DNA of 64,000 nt from Zychaea mexicana (Eukaryota; Mucoromycota; Mucoromycetes; Mucorales; Lichtheimiaceae), in assembly GCF_025766255.1 (NCBI RefSeq), contig NW_026516766.1, positions 62,001 through 126,000 of the forward strand. The letters are read 5' to 3'. The notes under the pieces were generated by a model that saw nothing but the letters and a program-made list of their open reading frames with translations, did not search any database and was not told the DNA's origin. The stretch's first letter is position 1; the number at the start of each line of letters is the position of its first letter. The position numbers were made by a program, and so were the translations under genes. This document shows, one piece after another, positions 56,371-64,000 of the stretch.

Positions 56371-58904
56371 TTAGCGCTTAGCAACCCAGGATCTTTTGCG
56401 CAAGTCGATAAGATCCTACATGTTGAGAGCATACACAATTCAAACGTGAGCGACTCGTCATCCTCGCATTTTATCCTATCACGAATTATATAACTATCGT
56501 ATATTGCAACATACCATGACCATAAATTTGGCTCGCGTGCTCAAATCTGTGTTTGTTTCCATGATCAGCTTGATGCGCCGCATATAGTGGCTCAACCAAG
56601 CCTCTGTTGTGTTTACCGAATCAAATAAAGCACCCACTGTCAAGAGCAACTTGCACACCATCTCCAGTTCCTGATCCGTAACGGCAGTGACATCCTCGAC
56701 GAGTGAATTCAAGCATCCCTTGACCACGTTATCGACCAACAGCTTTTGCTTGTAAAGTTCACCAATAAACACGGCCAGCCCAAGCTTCATACGTTTCGCC
56801 TTGACTTGATCATAATACGCGTCGGATAACATTTCCGTTTTTTCTTCTTGTTTCTTTTGCTCACCACTACTGGCGGCTGCTTCAAACTGTTGTTGACATC
56901 GATCCAGCAAGTACCGTCGAAACAAGAGACGTCCCGAGACCACTCTGTCGTTGTTCTTTGTATCCTTGACGTCTGGATCAGTGATTGACTTGTTCTCTGG
57001 CAGATCCATAGAATCGTTGAGTTTTTTGCAAAGTCTGGCCCAGCTCTCGGCAAATTGGTGTTGGTCGCAAGCCTTGATGAACACCATCTCTACCACATCT
57101 TTCAATGTCTTGTGCGGTACGTTTCCTTGTCGTGCTTGGTCCCATACTTGATCAGAGATCGAATCGAAATTCTCTGCTGTGAGTTTGTTTAATAAACCAT
57201 TGACTTTTCGCTTGTGTTGTTCGTCGTTCTGCTGCTGCTGCTGTTGTTGTTTCCTTAAATGTGGAGGTAGCCAGCTGTTTCTTGATCGAAACATGGATGA
57301 TTGTTGTTGCTCTTTGTTTTTTTCTACTGGATCTTTTTTATCACTCATATTGATAGCTATTGCTGGTGGTGCATTGTCACGATAACGCCATTGTTTGCTA
57401 GTAGCAGTAAATGCGGAATCAGTGGCTTTCTTTTCCTTACTACTGTCAAGGCCAACGACTCTTTTACTGTCAAAGTAGCTGCGGCCATTTCTAGCTTTAT
57501 TTCGGGCAACAGCAGTTCGAGGTGGGTTACCACTGCTGCTGCTACTGCTGCTATTGTTGCACGTATTGGTAGTTGTGCTGCTCTTATTGTTAAAACGACT
57601 AGGATGAACCAAAGAAAGATCAGCGGTCGTTTGAGTGCAACGATTACGGAACTGCAGCAAGAATTCGGCGTCATATTGGATTCGCTTCGGTTGCTGCTGA
57701 TGATTGACACTATCACTCGTTGACGACGTGGATCCTTTTTTCTCTTCTTCATCTTCGCTCACTGTTGTAGCATCCGTTGTACTGCTGTGCATACCCGTCG
57801 TCGTCGTCGATGAAGCGTCATCGTCATCATCGCCCACCAAACTGTCGTTGCTGCTGTAACCCTCTTCAGTGTCGCTCGTCGTTTGCTCTGTAGCTTTTAC
57901 CGCTGATGCTGGTGCTTGTTCCTCAGTACGCTTTTTGACTCTTGTTATAGTGTCATCAATGATACTGTTTTCTACCAAAGTAGCAGTGGCAGACACGTTT
58001 TCTTCTCCCAAAGAATGTGGTTTTTCGACTTTGATGGATTCCGGAGGGTATTGAACTACAAGAGGATCAGCTTTGATTTCCTCACCAGTTGTTGGATGAA
58101 TGATAGCAATGGCTTGATATCCTGGGCGTGGTAGCTTGTAAAGTGGTGGATCGGATAGACGACTGTGTTGCTGTTGCTGTTGGTGACTAGATTGTTGTTG
58201 CTGTTGTGGATGAGGCTGACATTGTTGAAATCGAGGATGAAATCGCTGGAACTTGGTCAAATAGCGACAATAGGTCTCATAATCAGGAAATAGCTAAATG
58301 TTATTTCATGATGCCAAAAGTGGAAAATAGACATGGCCTTGTTAATATGACGCTAAACAACACATGTCCAATGTTTTCTATATAATAGAAAGATGTAATA
58401 CGTTACCATAGTATACTCGTCAGTGGGGATAACGTATCCATGATGAAACCAGGCCATTTCCCACCCTGGAATCGTCCCATAAGCTCCATTGTAGTCGCAT
58501 GAGCGCTGGCGCAGCAACTGCAAAAGACAACGGGAGTCTTCGCTATCCGTTGGCAGCTGAGGAAAAAAAGGTTGCGGAAAAGGTGGCTCGTACAGCATAT
58601 ATTGTTGATGCTGCTGCTGCTGCTGCTTATAGTGCTGATAAGCATCGCTCCTGACAAACGTGGTTGAATCTCGCTTCCACGAACGATGTCCTTGCTGATA
58701 GGAGGGCTGAGTTGTTGGAGGGTAGCAGTGTTGGTGCCACGGTGGTTGGTGGTTACGTTTGTCGCTCTTCTTTCTATTCTTTGGCTGTTTTTGCTGCCGT
58801 GTATGACTATTGGAGAAATGTGGCAATGGCGTAGGAGAAGTGGGAAACGATGATGGATGGAAAGGAAGGGCTTGGGGAGAGAGTAAGGATGTGTGTGACA
58901 GCAT
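56371..58904 (-). CDS. Translation initiation factor eIF4G-like (MIF4G domain)
   Basis: Three exons (58904-58407, 58293-56515, 56415-56371) encode 773 aa. The N-terminal third is Pro/Gln/His-rich and unstructured, with GYQAIAIIHPTTGEEIKAD at about residue 220. A Ser/Asp/Thr-rich linker follows. The MIF4G HEAT domain runs from about residue 520 (RKVNGLLNKLTAENFDSISD, VVEMVFIKACDQHQFAESWA, VSGRLLFRRYLLDRCQQQFE, RMKLGLAVFIGELYKQKLL) to its end, DLIDLRKRSWVAKR, supplied by the 45-nt last exon. The protein stops right after MIF4G, as in yeast eIF4G, without MA3/W2 domains. eIF4G bridges eIF4E, eIF4A and PABP on capped mRNA. A clear eIF4E-binding YxxxxL-phi could be the YCRYLTKF segment near residue 173, but that is tentative. 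Confidence 0.9.
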
Positions 58905-59697
58905 GGTGATGATGATGATGCTTTTGAGATTGCAAAGAAAGAGAGGAAAGGGTGGGGTGGGCTATCTACTTGCGATCAACTCTCGATATATATATATATA
59001 TATATATATGTCGCAGAAGAAGTCGTCTTAATGAGCAATATCAGTAGAGACAAAGGCATCATACACTAAGCGATGATTCTACAAACGTTGATAATGGACT
59101 AATGGGTCGTGTAATATGTAATGTAAAATGTAAGAGCACGTCATTAGTATGCTTAACTGCAGCCCAACAATGAGACGCGTGAAAGGAGATCATCGGTGGA
59201 AGTTTGAGGCGGATCACATCCGTCCTTGCAGTCACTCACACATCAGACAATGGTGAAAAGAGGAGAGGGGGTGCTTAAAATGAACACGTCGGTATGATAT
59301 TCAGCAGATAAAATGATCTATGTCACTACAGTGATTACTGTGGTGCTATAGTAACGTTTGCAGCGACATACTTAGAGGTCAATTTTTGCTAATGAACATC
59401 ATAATATCGAGTCCATAATATCGATACTGATTGAGTAGCAGCTACCCCACTGCCGGCCATTCACTATGAACACCGATAGGCTTGCACATGACTGCGCTTT
59501 TTTTCATCTTCAGACCTTTGCCAGCACAAAAATAATTATCACCTTCAAGAACAGAACGCGCGCCCCGTTCGAAAAAAAAAAGGAGTTAGGGGAAGGTGAA
59601 TCAAGCATTCCGACCCTCTCTCAACACTGGCCCGTTACCCTAGAATACGACTACAATTTAAAGAATCGCTGGCGGCCAAATATATAAAAAAGATTCC
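58905..59697. promoter_or_regulatory. Divergent promoter region, eIF4G / PPR gene
   Basis: An 793-bp gap between divergent starts. It has GATGATGATG repeats at 58909-58920, a (TA)n tract at about 58985-59010 and an A-run near 59571-59581. No gene was recognised; short open frames overlap the repeats. Confidence 0.45.
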
Positions 59698-61572
59698 ATG
59701 TCGAGCACTGGCGGCACACATATCACCCGTGCACTATGGCGAAAACGCGGAGCAGTTGCAACATGGTTTCTCGATCGCCAGCGCCCATGCCGAAATTTCA
59801 GCAATGTTTACAATCATAAACCCCATTCCTTGTACTGTGCACTCTTGACGCGATCGCACTTTGTTTCATCGGCAGCCACGGTCCAGGTACTTGCGCCACC
59901 ACAAGATCATGTCGTAGGCACACGCAGCAACAACAACAACAACAACAACACTCGTTACCGTATTAAACGGAACAGTAGCCATCGCAACAAAAACAATAAC
60001 GAAATAGGAGGACGACAACAGCAACAAAGCGATCCACTCAAGGAACGATTGTCGATGCTCAATGTTGAAAAGGCAACCCGAAAAGATCTCCAACAGATAT
60101 GGAAACTGTTCCTACAACGCGAACAACAACTACAGCAACAACAGCCTACGTATCTCCCACCACTTGTGACAGTATTGTTTCGTCTCGTTGCAGAAAAGGG
60201 CACGATTGACATGATGGATACGTTGCACAAGCGGTTCTTACACCGGGATTCATTAAGAGTGGAGGACATTGAATGGGTCATTTTTGGCTATATTCGAGCC
60301 AACAAGACAGGGCATGCGCATCGACTCCTGAACGACATGTACAAGGTCGGTCAAATGCCTACAGTTGGAACGTACAATCAGTTGATCAAGGAGCACAGTC
60401 AGCGGTATCACAACAAACGGCGGCGGCAGATTGCCCAACATTTACTGGACGATATGCGGCAACATGGCGTCCAACCCAATGCGACAACTTACAAGCAGCT
60501 TTTAATAAGCGAAGCCAACCATGGATCGGACAAAGACGTTGTGCAAGTATGGCTGGACCAATTCCTGGAATTGCAAGCACCGCGGCCCTATAAGAGAACA
60601 CAGGCGTTTCTCAAAAAGCTGGTTCGCGTCTTGTCGACGAGTGGTCATCCAGGATTGTGTGCGGTATTGACCAGAGCAACGGACGCTGGTTTCGAATTCG
60701 ATATGGATACTTGGCACAAGGCCATTGCTGGATACGCATTTTCTGGGAATGTGGATGGTGCCGACCAGGTGTTGGATCTAGTACGGCAGCGCAGCATGGC
60801 AACTATTGACACCTATCAGACTCTGATCTGCACCTATTTACGTCATTGCAAGCCAATGCACATGAATGCGGCTATACACGCTTTTCAATTGATGCTGCAG
60901 GACGGTATCGCCGCCAATCACTCGATTTACCATGAGTTTTTGGTGGCATATACAAAAAACAACGATATTAGAGACGACGATTTACGGGTTAAGACATTGC
61001 GCCAATTGTTTCGAGCAAGCAACAGCAGCAGCAGTAGTAGTAGTAGTGGTGATAACAACAAGGGCGGTGTACCGGATACCATTGTCGAACGGTTATTCGA
61101 TTTCTATATACAACATCAAGTGCTATCAGAGGCTGAACAACTTTATTGGGACTTGCGTCGTGATGGACATAGACTCAGTCGGCGGATACAGGGCTGTGTG
61201 TTTGATACGATTACGGCATTTGCACAGAGGCAGCAATTACTCTCAGCATTCTCGCTCATGTACGACTTGATAGCAAACGATTACTGGCCAAACAGTCAAT
61301 CAATATGTGCGATTATCAAGGCGTGTGGAGCTCGCCGGGATTTGGATGCGGCAGAGCAAATGCTGCTGATAATGGAGGATATATCCAGCGACAAGCTCAA
61401 GCCGGTTGTCTATGCCACTCTAAAGAAGGAACAAGACATTGCATCAAGGCGAGAGCTCGAGGAGGAGGAGAAGAAGAAGGGAAAGGAAGAGGATATAAAT
61501 TATAATTCATCGTCGCCCCCAACAATGTCATTATCATCACCATGTACAGACCCAGTAGAAGATACCAAATAG
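59698..61572 (+). CDS. Pentatricopeptide repeat (PPR) protein, probably mitochondrial
   Basis: Intron-less, 624 aa. The N-terminal 60 residues are rich in Arg and hydroxylated residues and poor in acids (ALWRKRGAVATWFLDRQRPC, then RNFSNVY), like a mitochondrial presequence. After an Asn/Gln linker, helical 35-residue PPR motifs appear, such as MPTVGTYNQLIKEHSQRYHN, LLDDMRQHGVQPNATTYKQL, DMDTWHKAIAGYAFSGNVDG, TIDTYQTLICTYLR and MYDLIANDYWPNSQSICAII with KACGARRDLDAAEQML. The C-terminus is a charged Glu/Lys tail. PPR proteins bind organellar RNA for processing, stability or translation. The target RNA cannot be read from sequence alone. It lies head-to-head with the eIF4G gene. Confidence 0.85.
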   Translation: MSSTGGTHITRALWRKRGAVATWFLDRQRPCRNFSNVYNHKPHSLYCALLTRSHFVSSAATVQVLAPPQDHVVGTRSNNNNNNNTRYRIKRNSSHRNKNNNEIGGRQQQQSDPLKERLSMLNVEKATRKDLQQIWKLFLQREQQLQQQQPTYLPPLVTVLFRLVAEKGTIDMMDTLHKRFLHRDSLRVEDIEWVIFGYIRANKTGHAHRLLNDMYKVGQMPTVGTYNQLIKEHSQRYHNKRRRQIAQHLLDDMRQHGVQPNATTYKQLLISEANHGSDKDVVQVWLDQFLELQAPRPYKRTQAFLKKLVRVLSTSGHPGLCAVLTRATDAGFEFDMDTWHKAIAGYAFSGNVDGADQVLDLVRQRSMATIDTYQTLICTYLRHCKPMHMNAAIHAFQLMLQDGIAANHSIYHEFLVAYTKNNDIRDDDLRVKTLRQLFRASNSSSSSSSSGDNNKGGVPDTIVERLFDFYIQHQVLSEAEQLYWDLRRDGHRLSRRIQGCVFDTITAFAQRQQLLSAFSLMYDLIANDYWPNSQSICAIIKACGARRDLDAAEQMLLIMEDISSDKLKPVVYATLKKEQDIASRRELEEEEKKKGKEEDINYNSSSPPTMSLSSPCTDPVEDTK

Positions 61573-61927
61573 ACAGAGGGAAAAAAGAAGAAGAAGCATA
61601 ATGTTGCTCCATTGATACCCCCCTTTTCACTAATACAAATTCTCTGAATGGTGCACATAAAGCTCGCTCTACACAACACACACACACACACACACACTTA
61701 TCTTTCCCATGAGACCTCAAAAGTCCCGCCGCGTCTCGCCGGGTCTTGAAAATCCAGGGCTATTACGCTCTACATATTTTCAATTTGGAGAACTCCGCGC
61801 GTGCCAACTGTCGTTGCAGGCTGAGGTGGCTTATTTTTTCGAGAGCTAATTTTTGACATGAAGTAGTTTTCCCCGAATTTGCTTTTCGTAGACCCACACT
61901 TGTCGAAACTTTTTTGACACACTCCCA
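61573..61927. promoter_or_regulatory. Promoter region of the CBF5 gene
   Basis: 355 bp between two plus-strand genes, with a (CA)n tract at about 61674-61697. A GC-rich patch near 61726-61750 (CCCGCCGCGTCTCGCCGGG) can form a short inverted repeat. No gene is present. Confidence 0.45.
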
Positions 61928-63685
61928 ATGTCGGATTCCATCAAGCCTACTGCAGCTGCACCTCCCGTCGACACTTCCAGGTGGCCTCTTCTTTTGAAGG
62001 TACTGCTACTTTTGTTAGTTGTCATGTTGGTAGTGTTGCAAGATCACCAAAAAATTAACTGATTCTCTTCTTATTATTGTTAGAACTACGATCAACTCAA
62101 TGTTCGTACCGGTCACTATACACCTATTCCTAGCGGCTGCTCCCCTTTGAAGCGTCCTTTGAATGAGTATGTTCGTTATGGTGTTATCAACTTGGATAAG
62201 GTAAAAAAAAATTAGAGCGTACACCGTGCATATTTGTATGACTTGCACAACTTTTTCTTTTACTAATGGTTAAAAAAATTATTCTTCCAATAGCCTGCCA
62301 ACCCTTCTTCTCACGAAGTTGTCGCTTGGGTTCGACGAATTCTACGCGTCGAGAAGACTGGTCACAGTGGTACTTTGGATCCCAAGGTCACCGGTTGTTT
62401 GATCGTTTGCATTGATCGTGCTACTCGTTTGGTCAAGTCGCAACAAGGTGCTGGTAAGGAGTACGTCTGTCTTTTGCGTTTGCACGATGCCATTGGCGGT
62501 GAAAAGAAGTTGCTCCAGGTAAAAAGAAAAGAAAAGCAAATCAATTGGGGACGGAGTGGTATTGGTGACAAAGCAAATATTAAAAAGATTCTTCTTTGTT
62601 GTTCTTTTAGGCTATCGAGACCTTGACTGGTGCTGTCTTCCAACGTCCTCCTCTTATCTCTGCTGTCAAGCGTCAGCTCCGTGTCCGTACGATCCACGAA
62701 TCTAAATTGCTTGAATTTGACAACGACCGTCACTTGGGTGCTTTCTGGGTCAGCTGTGAAGCTGGTACCTACATGCGTACTCTCTGTGTCCATTTGGGTC
62801 TTTTGCTTGGTGTTGGTGGCCACATGCAGGAACTGCGTCGTGTCCGATCTGGTGCCATGTCCGAAAATGTGAGCAATAGCAACAGGCTCCCTCGATATGT
62901 CTTTTTGGCAGACAAAGAAAAATAAGACTCACATGGTGGTATGATTTGTATAGGATGATATTGTGACAATGCACGATGTCATGGATGCTCAATGGATGTA
63001 CGACAACAACCGCGACGAAACCTACTTACGACGTGTTATCCGTCCTTTGGAAACCTTGTTGGTTGGCTACAAGCGTGTTGTTGTCAAGGACAGTGCAGTC
63101 AATGCTGTCTGCTATGGTGCCAAGTTGATGATTCCTGGTTTGCTTCGTTACGAGAGCGGCATCGAGTTGAACGACGAGATTGTCTTGATGACCACTAAGG
63201 GTGAAGCCATTGCCCTCGCTTATGCACAAATGACCACTGCTGTCATGGCAACCTGCGATCACGGTGTCGTTGCCAAGGTGAAGCGTGTTATTATGGAGCG
63301 CGACACCTATCCTCGCCGATGGGGTTTGGGTCCTGTCGCCTTGGCCAAGAAGAAGCTCGTCACTGAAGGCAAGCTCGACAAGTATGGCCGTGCTACCGAG
63401 GAAACCCCTCAAGTCTGGAAGTCTGCCTATGTCGATTACAACAACAACCCTGAAAACAAACCCTTGGAGCCTGCATTCAACAAGCCCGCACAAGCCGCTG
63501 TGGCTGCTGCTGGTTTAGGTGCCAAGATCTCTCCTGCGGCCGTCGCAGCTGTCGATGCCGCTGCTTCGGCTCCCGCAAGCAACAAGCGTCCAGCAGAAGA
63601 AAGTGTTGCAGGTGAGACTGAAGTCAAGAAGGTCAAGAAGGAGAAGAAGGAAAAGAAGGAAAAGAAGAAGAAGAGCAAGGATTAG
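61928..63685 (+). CDS. CBF5: H/ACA snoRNP pseudouridine synthase CBF5/dyskerin
   Basis: Five exons (61928-61999, 62084-62200, 62294-62518, 62611-62868, 62954-63685) encode 467 aa. Every intron is phase 0 and 75-95 nt long. The N-terminal DKCLD-type region contains [18 protein letters not shown]. The TruB-type catalytic core has [20 protein letters not shown] with the catalytic Asp of the LDP motif, [24 protein letters not shown] and [20 protein letters not shown] with [14 protein letters not shown] domain follows ([37 protein letters not shown]). The tail has many KKE/KKD repeats typical of Cbf5 nucleolar proteins. It pseudouridylates rRNA and snRNA guided by H/ACA RNAs, with Nop10, Gar1 and Nhp2 as partners. 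Highly conserved and complete. Confidence 0.97.
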
Positions 63686-64000
63686 TTTAAAGAAGCGGTA
63701 TCATAACTACCACTACCACTACAACAAGGATAGCAGCAAACATGTTTATTTTACACGGAAACCCGCGCAAAAAAGCACACATACAATCTGTGAATAACCC
63801 TTTCTCTTTCTTTTTATCTATTTTGTCTATTTTCTCCTTCTATCTTTATATCGCATCATGTTTTTTTTCCACACACACAATCTCACTCATTTTGTAATTT
63901 TTCATTTCTCGGTCTATATTGTTTTTTTTTTCATCTTTATTATAAAAAGAAAAAGTTTCTAAGCAGGAACATTCTATTGCAACGAGCCTCTTTCTTTTCT
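63686..64000. other. 3' flank of CBF5 to window end
   Basis: A pyrimidine-rich 3' region with T-runs. No further gene was recognised before the window edge. Confidence 0.5.

Noticed and set aside
62000..62953. snoRNAs hosted in CBF5 introns (as in some animals)
   Set aside because: The four introns are only 75-95 nt, and I found no convincing C/D box pair or H/ACA box with hairpins by eye.

Overview
The window is eukaryotic and fungal. Genes are dense, on both strands, and cut by short GT-AG introns (about 50-200 nt). The gene set (cellular RNA-dependent RNA polymerase, GT62 mannosyltransferase, Kre9/Knh1-like secreted protein, Dug3-type amidotransferase, cytochrome b5/acyl-CoA dehydrogenase fusion) together with Q/S/T-rich proteins and many poly-T and CT/GA tracts suggests an early-diverging filamentous fungus. 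A Mucoromycota/Mucorales genome is my best guess. This is an inference from gene content, since no rRNA is present.

Layout. 1-8.5 kb: 5' part of an F-box/LRR gene (minus, cut by the window edge), an acyl-CoA dehydrogenase with an N-terminal cytochrome b5 domain and a C-terminal PTS1-like A-R-L (minus), and an RNAi-type RNA-dependent RNA polymerase (minus) whose first intron contains a near-perfect hairpin. 8.9-25.1 kb: two paralogous LRR proteins with an RVxF PP1-docking motif (PPP1R37-like, both minus) bracket a tRNA isopentenyltransferase (plus), an intron-containing tRNA-Gly(CCC) (minus), a decayed SEY1/RHD3-type ER-fusion GTPase pseudogene (minus) and two tandem F-box/LRR copies (plus). 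The second of these is frameshifted at its start. Only the distal PPP1R37-like paralogue has a C-terminal GAT-like domain. 26.5-31 kb: an MPS1/TTK spindle-checkpoint kinase and a small C2H2 zinc-finger gene. 33.2-36.7 kb: a 3.4-kb DNA element with about 311-bp, nearly identical terminal inverted repeats. It carries a truncated formin fragment and a 222-bp tandem duplication but no recognisable transposase. 37.5-38.4 kb: a hidden four-exon gene for a small, probably membrane, protein. 40.9-49 kb: NAD-dependent glycerol-3-phosphate dehydrogenase, MNN9-type mannosyltransferase, DUG3-type amidotransferase and a five-exon small secreted Kre9/Knh1-like protein. 49.5-64 kb: a core housekeeping block of NUP192/NUP205, eIF4G, a PPR protein and CBF5/dyskerin.

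How the genes relate. There is no biosynthetic cluster. The right half is ordinary conserved housekeeping sequence. The left half and the centre show duplication and decay: F-box copies with shared flanks, diverged PP1-regulator paralogues, a dead SEY1 copy and a gene-capturing transposon. The most interesting signals are the formin-carrying TIR element, the LRR-RVxF-GAT architecture and its loss or gain between paralogues, and the hairpin inside an intron of the gene for an RNA-silencing polymerase. Exon joins were worked out by eye from splice sites and reading frame. Family names rest on recognised motifs, not on database searches.
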